In this document: one piece after another, positions 18,624-26,621 of the stretch
Numbering within the stretch: the first letter of the stretch is position 1
How the letters are laid out: every line of letters starts with the position of its first letter
NCBI GenBank assembly: GCA_017936785.1
Contig: JAGBEV010000012.1
Coordinates: 1 to 64,000 of the forward strand
DNA: 64,000 bases
Direction: 5' to 3'
Source: Lachnospiraceae bacterium
Lineage (GTDB): Bacteria; Bacillota; Clostridia; Lachnospirales; Lachnospiraceae
Made by a program: the position numbers and the translations under genes
Notes under the pieces: generated by a model
Told to the model about the DNA's origin: nothing
The model's input: only the letters and a program-made list of their open reading frames with translations
Databases searched by the model: none

Positions 18624-18649
18624 TGTAACATTTGTAACAAATATGTAAC
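18624..18649 (+). promoter_or_regulatory. Triple TGTAAC boxes matching the WalR consensus
   Basis: TGTAAC occurs at 18624-18629, 18633-18638 and 18644-18649. The last two are separated by exactly five bases, giving the TGTWAH-N5-TGTWAH arrangement known for WalR (YycF), the regulator of wall hydrolases. The boxes sit just downstream of the -10, a position typical of repression. Confidence 0.6.
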
Positions 18650-18680
18650 AATTGAAAGTGGATTATAGGGATAAAATAAA

Positions 18681-19856
18681 ATGAAAAATAAAGTTATCAA
18701 ATACTTATTGGCATTAGTTGTTCTGGTATGTGCAACAGAAACAGCAGTATATGCAGCAGGCAATACAACATCACTTAGCGATTTAAGTGTAGGCGCGGCA
18801 TCGGTTTTGGAAAGCGGAAACAATACTGCTTCTGCTCCGGCAGCGGAAACAGCTTTGGAAGAAACAGATGGGGCTGAGGCTGCGAACAGTCAGGATCAGG
18901 ATGCCTCAAAGGAAGATACAGTTTTGGTATCAGCAGGCGCAGCGTTCGTTACGGATGTGGTTCCGGAAGGTCTGGAGGACGAGCCCGGAGACGCAGAGGA
19001 AGAAGCTGTAGGTGGAGCTTATGGTTATACCAATCTGGGTATTGCACGGGTTGAGGATCATTTAAATGTCCGTGAAACAGCAGATGATAACAGTAAGATC
19101 GTAGGTAAGATGAGCAATGATTCCGGATGTGAGATTCTGGAAGTTGTTGGAAATAAGGCACATATTGTATCCGGTTCTGTAGAAGGATATGTATCCATGG
19201 ATTATTTGCTTTCCGGTCCCGGTGCAGTTGCTTATGCCAATCAGATCGTAAAAAAACTTGCAACAGTTTCCGCTGACGGATTAAAGGTCAGAAACGTGCC
19301 CAGTCTGGATGGTGAAGTTATCAATCTGGTGGCATATGGTGAAGAACTGGAAGTTGTGGAAGAATTAGACGGATGGGTAAAGGTTCTCTATGACGGGCAG
19401 GAAGCATATGTCAGCGCCGAATATGTGACTGTAGGAGAGAATCTGAAAACTGCCTTGAATATGACGGAATTCCTCTATGGTGTGGGAGTTTCCGATGTAA
19501 GAGTTGAGCTTTGCGAATATGCAAAACAATTTAGAGGAAACCCATATGTGTGGGGAGGAACCAGTCTGACAAAGGGGGCTGACTGCTCCGGCTTTGTTTT
19601 GAGTATTTTTGCTAAATACGGTATTTCTTTACCTCATTCTTCCAGAGCACAGGCAACCATGGGAACGGAGATCAGTATGGCTGATGCAAAACCGGGCGAT
19701 CTGGTATTTTACTCCAAGGGCGGCAGGATCAACCATGTGGCTATTTATATCGGAGGCGGACAGGTTATTCATGCAAGCAGTCCTAAGACGGGCATCCGTA
19801 TTACCAGTGCATATTACAGGACACCTACCACAGTCAGAAGATTGATTCAGGATTAA
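18681..19856 (+). CDS. Secreted SH3-domain NlpC/P60 peptidoglycan endopeptidase
   Basis: This is a 391-residue exported wall hydrolase. A signal peptide (about 1-25, cleavage near AVYA-AG) is followed by an acidic, Ala/Glu-rich linker, two bacterial SH3 domains (about 115-175 and 195-252; each has an L-N/K-V-R core, LNVRET and LKVRNV) and a C-terminal NlpC/P60 domain (about 275-391). The catalytic triad is complete: C302 in ADCSGF, H352 in NHVAIY, H364 in IHASS. It should cleave D-gamma-glutamyl-diaminopimelate bonds in stem peptides. It has its own promoter and WalR-like boxes, agreeing with a wall-remodelling role. Confidence 0.92.
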   Translation: MKNKVIKYLLALVVLVCATETAVYAAGNTTSLSDLSVGAASVLESGNNTASAPAAETALEETDGAEAANSQDQDASKEDTVLVSAGAAFVTDVVPEGLEDEPGDAEEEAVGGAYGYTNLGIARVEDHLNVRETADDNSKIVGKMSNDSGCEILEVVGNKAHIVSGSVEGYVSMDYLLSGPGAVAYANQIVKKLATVSADGLKVRNVPSLDGEVINLVAYGEELEVVEELDGWVKVLYDGQEAYVSAEYVTVGENLKTALNMTEFLYGVGVSDVRVELCEYAKQFRGNPYVWGGTSLTKGADCSGFVLSIFAKYGISLPHSSRAQATMGTEISMADAKPGDLVFYSKGGRINHVAIYIGGGQVIHASSPKTGIRITSAYYRTPTTVRRLIQD

Positions 19857-19866
19857 AAATAAACTA

Positions 19867-19895
19867 TTTACAACATATGGAAACCATGTTATAAT
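19867..19895 (+). promoter_or_regulatory. Sigma-A promoter of rpsO
   Basis: TTTACA (19867-19872) and TATAAT (19890-19895) are separated by the ideal 17 bases. The predicted start near 19902 leaves a leader of about 84 bases. Confidence 0.8.
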
Positions 19896-19910
19896 CTATT
19901 TTGTGTGAAA

Positions 19911-19985
19911 ATTTAACCGGTACTCAGATGCGGGATACTCCAACCCGGTTCTTAGTCCGGCCAGATGAAAACAGGAGGATTAGAA
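19911..19985 (+). promoter_or_regulatory. Structured rpsO leader (candidate S15 autoregulatory RNA)
   Basis: AACCGG (19915-19920) can pair with CCGGTT (19945-19950), and a second CCGG (19957-19960) offers an alternative partner. Two mutually exclusive pairings just ahead of the ribosome-binding site AGGAGG fit the known habit of S15 to repress its own mRNA. I did not match it to a defined leader family. Confidence 0.55.
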
Positions 19986-20252
19986 ATGATTTCTAAAGAA
20001 AAGAAACAGGCAATTATCAAAGAGTACGCCAGAACAGAAGGCGACACAGGTTCACCTGAAGTTCAGGTAGCTGTATTAACAGCAAGAATTCAGGAGTTAA
20101 CAGATCATTTAAAAGAGCATCCCAAGGATCATCACTCCAGAAGAGGTATGCTGAAAATGGTTGGTCAGAGAAGAGGTTTACTTGCATACTTAAAGAAAAC
20201 TGATATTGAAAGATACCGTGCTCTGATCGAAAGACTTGGACTTAGAAAATAA
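19986..20252 (+). CDS. rpsO: 30S ribosomal protein S15
   Basis: This 88-residue primary-binding protein of the 30S subunit binds the central domain of 16S r[35 protein letters not shown], the [12 protein letters not shown] motif and the C-terminal [13 protein letters not shown] helix are diagnostic. The frame opens at 19965, but AGGAGGATTAGAA places the start at 19986. It has its own promoter, leader and terminator, and precedes pnp, the usual gene order. Confidence 0.97.
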   Translation: MISKEKKQAIIKEYARTEGDTGSPEVQVAVLTARIQELTDHLKEHPKDHHSRRGMLKMVGQRRGLLAYLKKTDIERYRALIERLGLRK

Positions 20253-20269
20253 TGATGATAATCATAAGA

Positions 20270-20294
20270 GGACGGATAACATATCCGTCCTTTT
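20270..20294 (+). terminator. Intrinsic terminator after rpsO
   Basis: GGACGGATA (20270-20278) pairs perfectly with TATCCGTCC (20282-20290) and is followed by TTTT. Confidence 0.85.
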
Positions 20295-20304
20295 GTGTAA
20301 TCAT

Positions 20305-20400
20305 AGGCAGAAGAATTTTTCCGAGACCACTGATGTGTGGATAAACTGCTCAGAAATATTGTGTTTATCAGTACATCAGTAGTTTCGGCGGCTTCTGCCT
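20305..20400 (+). promoter_or_regulatory. Long stem-loop in the pnp leader (RNase III-type substrate)
   Basis: Three collinear blocks pair: AGGCAGAAG (20305-20313) with CTTCTGCCT (20392-20400); the 16 bases from 20321 (CCGAGACCACTGATGT) with 20373-20388, including two G-U pairs; and ATAAAC (20341-20346) with GTTTAT (20363-20368). The stem ends about 33 bases before the pnp ATG. E. coli PNPase autoregulates through an RNase III-cleaved leader stem; the same logic is inferred here. Confidence 0.7.
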
Positions 20401-20433
20401 GATAAAAATAATAATCAGAAAAGGAGTTAAGCT

Positions 20434-22524
20434 ATGTACAAAACTTACAGCATGGAGCTTGCAGGTCGTACTTTATCCGTAGATATCGGAAGAGTGGGTA
20501 AACAGGCTAATGGATGTGCATTTATGCACTATGGTGAAACAACAGTACTATCCACTGCAACAGCAAGTGAGAAACCAAGGGATGGAATCGATTTCTTCCC
20601 CTGCAGCGTAGAATATGAAGAAAAATTATACGCAGTAGGTAAAATCCCCGGAGGATTTAACAAACGTGAAGGAAAGGCATCTGAAAATGCAGTTTTAACA
20701 AGCCGTGTTATTGACAGACCTATGCGTCCGTTATTTCCTAAGGATTACAGAAATGATGTTACATTAAACAATCTGGTCATGAGTGTTGACCCGGAATGCA
20801 GACCTGAGCTTGTAGCAATGCTTGGTACAGCTATTGCAACCTGTATTTCCGATATTCCTTTTGATGGTCCCTGCGCAATGACACAGGTAGGTTTAAAGGA
20901 TGGAGAATTTATTTTGAATCCCAGTCAGGAAGTATGGGATAAGGGAGATCTGAGACTGACCGTTGCATCTACTGCACAGAAGGTTATCATGATCGAGGCA
21001 GGCGCAAATGAGCTGCCTGAAGATAAGATGATCGAGGCAATCTATATGGCTCATGATGTGAATCAGACGATCATTGCCTTTATCAACAATATTGTTGCTG
21101 AAGTTGGAAAACCCAAACACGAATATGAAAGCTGCGCAGTTCCGGAAGAAATGTTTGCAGCAATGAAAGAGATCGTAACTCCCGAAGAAATGGAAGAAGC
21201 GGTATTTACCGATGAGAAACAGGTTCGTGAAGAGAATATCAGAAACGTAACAGCTAAATTGGAAGAAGCATTTGCAGATAAGGAAGAATGGCTGGCTATT
21301 TTACCTGATGCGGTATATCAGTATCAGAAAAAGACTGTCCGCAAGATGATCTTAAAGGATCATAAACGACCTGACGGTCGTCAGTTAAACCAGATCCGTC
21401 CGCTGGCTGCAGAGGTTGACATTATTCCCCGTGTTCATGGTTCTGCCATGTTTACCCGTGGACAGACCCAGATCTGTAATGTATGTACACTGGCACCTCT
21501 TTCCGAGGTTCAGAAGGTTGATGGTCTGGATGAAAATGTAACTTCCAAACGCTATATGCATCATTATAATTTCCCGTCTTATTCCGTAGGCGAGACAAAA
21601 GTCAGCCGCGGACCGGGACGTCGTGAAATCGGTCATGGTTCTTTGGCAGAAAAGGCGTTGATTCCTGTACTTCCCAGTGAAGCAGAATTTCCTTATGCAA
21701 TCCGTACCGTATCTGAGACTTTTGAGTCCAACGGTTCTACATCCATGGCATCCACATGCGCTTCCTGTATGTCCCTGATGGCTGCAGGTGTGCCTATCAA
21801 AAAGATGGTAGCAGGTATTTCCTGTGGTCTTGTAACAGGAGATACAGATGATGATTATGTATTATTGACAGATATCCAGGGTCTGGAAGATTTCTTTGGA
21901 GACATGGACTTTAAGGTTACCGGTACAACAGAGGGTATCACAGCGATCCAGATGGATATCAAGATCCACGGACTGACAAGACCTATTGTAGAAGGCGCTA
22001 TTGCAAGATGCCGTGAAGCAAGAGAATTTATCATGGATACCTGTATGAAGCCTGCCATTGCAGCTCCCAGACCGGAAGTTGGTAAATATGCTCCTAAGAT
22101 CATCCAGATCCAGATCGATCCTGAGAAGATCGGTGATGTGGTTGGACAGCGCGGTAAGACCATCAATGCAATTATTGATCAGACAGGCGTAAAGATCGAC
22201 ATTACTGATGACGGCGCAGTTTCCGTTTGCGGAACAGACCAGGCTATGATGGATAAAGCTGTAGAAATGATCCAGATCATTACAACCGACTTTGAAGAAG
22301 GACAGATTTTCAAAGGTAAAGTTGTCAGCATCAAAGAGTTTGGCGCATTCATTGAGTTCGCTCCCGGCAAGGAAGGTATGGTTCATATCTCCAAGATCGC
22401 AAAGGAAAGAATCAATCATGTAGAGGATGTTCTTACATTGGGCGATATGGTTACCGTTGTATGCTTAGGCAAAGATAAGATGGGACGTATCAGCTTCTCC
22501 ATGAAGGATGTTAAACAGGACTAA
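20434..22524 (+). CDS. pnp: Polyribonucleotide nucleotidyltransferase (PNPase)
   Basis: This 696-residue 3'-to-5' phosphorolytic exoribonuclease degrades mRNA to nucleoside diphosphates. Two RNase PH domains (about 10-210 and 315-540) flank an alpha-helical domain, then a KH domain with IGDVVGQRGKTINAI (about 565-580) and an S1 domain with FKGKVVSIKEFGAFIEFAPGKEGMVHISKIA (about 620-650). FMDIKVTGT-type active-site residues are present in the second RNase PH copy (GDMDFKVTGT). AAGGAG precedes the ATG. The leader holds a long stem and a second structured element follows the stop. Confidence 0.97.
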   Translation: MYKTYSMELAGRTLSVDIGRVGKQANGCAFMHYGETTVLSTATASEKPRDGIDFFPCSVEYEEKLYAVGKIPGGFNKREGKASENAVLTSRVIDRPMRPLFPKDYRNDVTLNNLVMSVDPECRPELVAMLGTAIATCISDIPFDGPCAMTQVGLKDGEFILNPSQEVWDKGDLRLTVASTAQKVIMIEAGANELPEDKMIEAIYMAHDVNQTIIAFINNIVAEVGKPKHEYESCAVPEEMFAAMKEIVTPEEMEEAVFTDEKQVREENIRNVTAKLEEAFADKEEWLAILPDAVYQYQKKTVRKMILKDHKRPDGRQLNQIRPLAAEVDIIPRVHGSAMFTRGQTQICNVCTLAPLSEVQKVDGLDENVTSKRYMHHYNFPSYSVGETKVSRGPGRREIGHGSLAEKALIPVLPSEAEFPYAIRTVSETFESNGSTSMASTCASCMSLMAAGVPIKKMVAGISCGLVTGDTDDDYVLLTDIQGLEDFFGDMDFKVTGTTEGITAIQMDIKIHGLTRPIVEGAIARCREAREFIMDTCMKPAIAAPRPEVGKYAPKIIQIQIDPEKIGDVVGQRGKTINAIIDQTGVKIDITDDGAVSVCGTDQAMMDKAVEMIQIITTDFEEGQIFKGKVVSIKEFGAFIEFAPGKEGMVHISKIAKERINHVEDVLTLGDMVTVVCLGKDKMGRISFSMKDVKQD

Positions 22525-22546
22525 TTTATAAAATAAAGAATTATGC

Positions 22547-22592
22547 AGAGGGGATCTCTCAAGTCATTTTCTGACTTGGAGATGCCCTCTTC
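22547..22592 (+). terminator. Double-stem hairpin after pnp, related to the pstS-pstC element
   Basis: AGAGGG (22547-22552) pairs with CCCTCT (22585-22590); inside it ATCTC-T-CAAGTCA pairs with TGACTTGGAGAT around a TTTTC loop. The architecture and several sequence blocks (CTCAAGT, TGACTT, CCCTCTT) are shared with 1016-1066. The tail TCTTAT is only weakly U-rich. Confidence 0.65.
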
Positions 22593-22627
22593 TTATACAG
22601 ACAATCCATGAAAGAGGGGAATGGCAC

Positions 22628-23317
22628 ATGACACCAAAAGAGAAAAAGGACGTTATTCTGAAGGAAGTTATAAAACCCGGATTAAAAAATGCCGGATATC
22701 AGTCAGCAGGGCAGACATATTGTTCTGTCAGAAGGGAATGCTGTCTTGCCGTCAGGATTCAAAGTTCCCGCTTTAATTCTGCTGAAACAGGTTTTGTGTT
22801 TTGGCTCAACATAGCAGTATTTCCAAAAGATGTGCCGAAGGATACCTTAAAAGCGGGATGTTTTGGGGAGATAAAGGAAAATGTTCTGCTGCCGGATGGC
22901 GGGTTCCTTCATCCTTATCGAAGTTCACTGGGGTATCAGATTGACGGATATAAAGATTATAAGCCTCAGGATATGGATTTGGAGGATATAAAAAAGCGGA
23001 TTGGCGAAGATCTGTCCCAGTACATATTGCCAAAGCTTCAGGAAATAGAGACGATTTCCGACTGGGAACAGCATAAGGAGGACTGGGAAGCGCAGTTTCA
23101 TTCCAAAAGGGTCCAGCTTATCCGTTATTTTGAAGGGGTGCAGATGCAGTATCTTGATCACGATGCCCGGAGTATGGAAGCACTTGCCCGATTACAAGAA
23201 GACATTGGGGTGTCAGTTGAAGAAATCAAGGAAAATCAATTTTTATATGAACAGGTAAAAGGACTTTCCAGATTTCCGAATGAAGATAAATGGGAATTTA
23301 TAATGGCAGCACTGTAA
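22628..23317 (+). CDS. DUF4304-like protein of unknown function
   Basis: This 229-residue soluble protein has no signal peptide or membrane span. The N-terminal about 130 residues resemble the DUF4304 family: a helix EVIKPGLKNAGY, then beta segments with a Cys pair (RRECCLAVRIQSSRFNSAETGFVFWLNIAVF). The C-terminal half is helical and Glu-rich (WEQHKEDWEAQF). Proteins of this kind are often found as immunity or accessory genes but nothing here shows a role. It follows the pnp element, uses GAGGGG as ribosome-binding site and has no obvious partner gene. Confidence 0.6.
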   Translation: MTPKEKKDVILKEVIKPGLKNAGYQSAGQTYCSVRRECCLAVRIQSSRFNSAETGFVFWLNIAVFPKDVPKDTLKAGCFGEIKENVLLPDGGFLHPYRSSLGYQIDGYKDYKPQDMDLEDIKKRIGEDLSQYILPKLQEIETISDWEQHKEDWEAQFHSKRVQLIRYFEGVQMQYLDHDARSMEALARLQEDIGVSVEEIKENQFLYEQVKGLSRFPNEDKWEFIMAAL

Positions 23318-23339
23318 TATGTTGAAATATTTGTGAAAG

Positions 23340-23368
23340 TTTACATGAAACGGGAAAAATGATATAAT
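23340..23368 (+). promoter_or_regulatory. Sigma-A promoter
   Basis: TTTACA (23340-23345) and TATAAT (23363-23368) with a 17-base spacer drive the DUF4190/DUF4352 gene at 23410. Confidence 0.8.
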
Positions 23369-23409
23369 GTACAAGATTTACTAAATATTTTTATGACGGA
23401 GGATAAATT

Positions 23410-24183
23410 ATGGAAGAAACAAAAAAGAAGCAGAGCGGAGTTGGAATAGCATCTCTGGTAGTTGGTATTATTTCGTTATTGCTAAGTTGTATTGGTTATG
23501 GAGCTATTTTAGGTGTTGTCGGTCTTATTTTGGCAATAATTGGACTGTGTAAGAAAGACCATGGCAAAGGAATGGCTATTGCTGGTTTAGTGATCTCTCT
23601 TATTGCTATTGTTGTAGGAGGTATTATTTTAATAACAGCAGCTACTATTGTAAATAGTGCAGAAACTAAGTCGGATGAAATTGCAAATTTGACGGAGAAT
23701 CAGACTGATGAAATCAGTACAGATGATCGTGAGAGCGAAGCGCAAGTTGAAACTGATGATGCAGAGGATTCCAATGAGGAAGAGACTGCAAAGGATGAAG
23801 ATGTAAAGGCACAATATGAGGTTGGAGATGTTGTAGAGACAGATGCATTTAAAATTTCATTTACGGGTGCAGAGGAATATATATCCGATAATCAATTTAT
23901 ACAGCCTGAAGATGGTAATGTATATTATAGAATGACTTTTGAGTTTGAGAATATTTCTGATAGCGACCAGTATGTAAGCAGTATAAATTTTAGTTGTTAT
24001 GCTGACGGATATGATTGTGAGCAGGCATATTTAGATAATCTTGATTTAGATGCAACATTATCGGCAGGTAAAAAGACTAAAGGAAGTGTATTTTTTGAAG
24101 TACCCAATGACTGTGAAGAAGTAATATTGGAGTATGAAGTTAATTTATGGACAGAAGAAAAATTGGAATTTAAAGTTAAATAA
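23410..24183 (+). CDS. DUF4190/DUF4352 membrane-anchored surface protein
   Basis: This 257-residue protein begins with two hydrophobic hairpin segments of the DUF4190 type (about 10-45 and 52-75; Gly-rich VVGIISLLL and GLVISLIAIVVGG), followed by a very acidic Asp/Glu linker (about 80-135) and a C-terminal beta-rich DUF4352 domain (about 138-257; YYRMTFEFENISDSDQYV). DUF4352 domains occur in extracytoplasmic lipoproteins and may act as binding or scaffold domains, so the C-terminus is likely outside. It is a single-gene unit with strong promoter and terminator. Codon use looks more A+T-rich than its neighbours. Confidence 0.7.
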   Translation: MEETKKKQSGVGIASLVVGIISLLLSCIGYGAILGVVGLILAIIGLCKKDHGKGMAIAGLVISLIAIVVGGIILITAATIVNSAETKSDEIANLTENQTDEISTDDRESEAQVETDDAEDSNEEETAKDEDVKAQYEVGDVVETDAFKISFTGAEEYISDNQFIQPEDGNVYYRMTFEFENISDSDQYVSSINFSCYADGYDCEQAYLDNLDLDATLSAGKKTKGSVFFEVPNDCEEVILEYEVNLWTEEKLEFKVK

Positions 24184-24208
24184 TTCAGATATAAAAGTAT
24201 GTATAAAG

Positions 24209-24241
24209 CAGGAGAAAATCAATAGGTTTTCTCCTGTTTTT
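24209..24241 (+). terminator. Intrinsic terminator after the DUF4352 gene
   Basis: CAGGAGAAAA (24209-24218) pairs perfectly with TTTTCTCCTG (24227-24236), followed by TTTTT. Confidence 0.88.
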
Positions 24242-24374
24242 ATATTTATGTGAAAATTTTTTAAGATTCAAACAATCTTCATATGAAATTCATAGTGGTA
24301 TGTTACAATAATAAACGTAAAGAAAAGAATAGCTTGCGAGAAATTAGGGATCGCTAACTAAAAAGGAGCAAAAG

Positions 24375-25043
24375 ATGCGGATTTTGTTTTTGGAAGATGA
24401 ACCTACTATACGGGAGGTTCTGACAGAATATATGAAAATGCAGGGGTATGATGTGGTTACTGCAGAGGATGGGGAGAAAGCCCTGCTTTTGTTAAAGGAG
24501 CAGACAAAAGGGCAGGAATTTGATATGGCGGTTTTGGATATTATGGTTCCTAAGGTAAGCGGTCTGGAAATACTTTCTTATATTAAGGAGCATCAGCCGG
24601 AAATGGCAACGATCATGCTGACAGCACTGGATGATGAGAGTACCCAGATTCATGCCTTTAATCTTTATGCAGATGATTATGTGATCAAGCCGGTTTCTCC
24701 GGTTATTCTCTTAAAGCGTATGGAAACGATTTTGAGGAGGGTAAAGAAAAAGGAAAAAACGGAGGAAAAAGGACTGGTCATTCAGGGGGATTCCTATGAG
24801 GCTTTTTATGACGGAATTCCTTTGGAACTGACTTTAAGCGAATTTTTGCTGCTGCAGGTTTTGGAAAAGGAACCTAACCGGGCATTTACAAGGGAACAAC
24901 TGATCCTGAGAATCTACAACGAAGACTATGTAGGAAATGACAGGATCATTGATGCCCACATTAAAAATCTCAGGAAAAAGCTTCCCGGAAATTACATTAA
25001 AACTGTGATCGGAATCGGTTATCAATACCAAAAGGAGGGGTGA
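24375..25043 (+). CDS. OmpR-family response regulator
   Basis: This 222-residue regulator has a receiver domain with acidic pair E7-D8, phospho-acceptor D55 (AVLDIMVP), T83 (MLTAL) and K105 (VIKPVSP), then a winged-helix domain with ELTLSEFLLLQVLEKEPNRAFTREQL and RIIDAHIKNLRKKL. It overlaps the following kinase gene's upstream region and clearly forms an operon with the kinase and an ABC exporter. The likely role is to switch on the exporter genes in response to a surface or antibiotic cue; the signal is unknown. Confidence 0.9.
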   Translation: MRILFLEDEPTIREVLTEYMKMQGYDVVTAEDGEKALLLLKEQTKGQEFDMAVLDIMVPKVSGLEILSYIKEHQPEMATIMLTALDDESTQIHAFNLYADDYVIKPVSPVILLKRMETILRRVKKKEKTEEKGLVIQGDSYEAFYDGIPLELTLSEFLLLQVLEKEPNRAFTREQLILRIYNEDYVGNDRIIDAHIKNLRKKLPGNYIKTVIGIGYQYQKEG

Positions 25044-25045
25044 GC

Positions 25046-26620
25046 ATGGGACTTTCTAAGAAAACGTTTCTATATAGTATCCTGCTGGCTGCCACAATGG
25101 TGGCATTTATTATAGGCTATTTTGTTTTTATGCTGCCTTCTTTATATGTTGATTATGTTATGAAAAGTAATTTAGATTCCGCCATAGAAATTCAGAAGGG
25201 ATATATGGAAAATGGAAGTTATGAGAATTTAACAGTAAAAAATCCGGCAGGAGCAATCACTCTGGAAATTCCTAAAGAAGGAGATACTGTATATGCGGCA
25301 GGAAAATTTTTTAAACTGACAGCAGAAATTCAGGATGATGAACTGGAAATTCTCTTAAACAGCTTTAGGGATATGATGAACGGAGAAATATCTTTTGAAG
25401 AATTTCAAAGAGAAATTGGAAATTTAGAAATGGAAAAATTTGATCTGGAAAATCTGTTTTCCGAAGATTCTCCTATAAGGATGCAGGTGGAAGGCATAGA
25501 AAATCAGGATATCTATACAGCAGAAAATATAAAAAGCCATATGATATCGGAAAATCTGCTGGTATATGAGGCAAGTGTTTCCGATGAAAATTATGGTTAT
25601 ACCACCTATATGGCAATGGGGTGGACACAGGAAGCATTTGTGATCACAATATTGCCTACCATGACACCGAAAATGGAGGAAATCACACCGGTGGTTATGG
25701 GAAGTCTGCCTATGATCGTTGCAGTTGTTTTTTTACTGGTACTGATTTCTTCCCGGTTCTTTTCGGGAAAAATCGTTAATCCCATTATTCGGCTTGCAGG
25801 CTATGCGGAAAGCGCCAAAATATCGGGAAATTTTCAGATAGAGCCATTTCATGGGGAAAGCAGGGATGAGATCGGTGTTTTGGCAGAAACCCTTAATGAA
25901 TTATACGGAAAGCTTGGGGAAAATTATCTGGAACTGGAAGAAAAGAACCGGATGCTTAAAGAAAAAAACGAGAGACAGGAAGTGTTTTTGCGGGCTTCCT
26001 CCCATCAGTTAAAGACACCCATTGCGGCAGCTCTGTTATTGGTGGAAGGCATGATAAATGAAATAGGGAAATATAAGGATGCAAAAGCTTATCTTCCGGA
26101 GGTGAAAGAACAGCTTTTATCCATGAGTAAGATCGTAGAAGATATTTTATCATTGAATTATCGTGCAGAACATTTGGAAATGGAAGCTGTGGCAATAGAT
26201 GTATTGGTGAAAGAAGTCATAAAATCCTATGAGTTCCAAATGGAAGAAAAACAATTAGAGGCTGATATAGAAGGCAAAAAGATTGTTCTGACAGATAGAG
26301 AAATCATGAAGAAGATCGTAGATAATCTGATTTCCAATGCAGTTCAATATACGCCCGGGGGAGAAAAAATAAAAATTGAAATCGGGACAAGTGCTCTGAG
26401 CATCAGAAATTATGGCACAACCATAGATGAAAAAATACTTCCTGATATTTTTGAACCTTTTGTCAGTAGTGATGAAGGCAGGAAAGGAAAGGGATTGGGA
26501 CTTTACATAGTCTCATATTATGGCAGGCTTTTAGGATGCAGGGTACAGATTGAAAATGAAGAAAATCATGTATTGTCCAAATTGATATTTCCAGCCTGTG
26601 AGGAAAGAGGGGAGCGATAA
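25046..26620 (+). CDS. Sensor histidine kinase with large extracytoplasmic domain
   Basis: This 524-residue kinase has a first membrane span (about 8-32), an extracellular sensor of about 180 residues, a second span (about 218-242), a HAMP domain, a coiled linker (EEKNRMLKEKNERQ), HisKA and HATPase domains. The H-box is SHQLKTP with H320; the residue after His is Gln rather than the usual Glu/Asp. The N-box IVDNLISNAVQYTPGG and G2 GKGLGLYIV are normal, while the G1 region reads NYGTTI. ATG 25046 is preferred over GTG 25040 because AAAGGAGGGG fits it. The large extracellular domain differs from BceS-type kinases. Confidence 0.88.
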   Translation: MGLSKKTFLYSILLAATMVAFIIGYFVFMLPSLYVDYVMKSNLDSAIEIQKGYMENGSYENLTVKNPAGAITLEIPKEGDTVYAAGKFFKLTAEIQDDELEILLNSFRDMMNGEISFEEFQREIGNLEMEKFDLENLFSEDSPIRMQVEGIENQDIYTAENIKSHMISENLLVYEASVSDENYGYTTYMAMGWTQEAFVITILPTMTPKMEEITPVVMGSLPMIVAVVFLLVLISSRFFSGKIVNPIIRLAGYAESAKISGNFQIEPFHGESRDEIGVLAETLNELYGKLGENYLELEEKNRMLKEKNERQEVFLRASSHQLKTPIAAALLLVEGMINEIGKYKDAKAYLPEVKEQLLSMSKIVEDILSLNYRAEHLEMEAVAIDVLVKEVIKSYEFQMEEKQLEADIEGKKIVLTDREIMKKIVDNLISNAVQYTPGGEKIKIEIGTSALSIRNYGTTIDEKILPDIFEPFVSSDEGRKGKGLGLYIVSYYGRLLGCRVQIENEENHVLSKLIFPACEERGER

Positions 26621-26621
26621 T

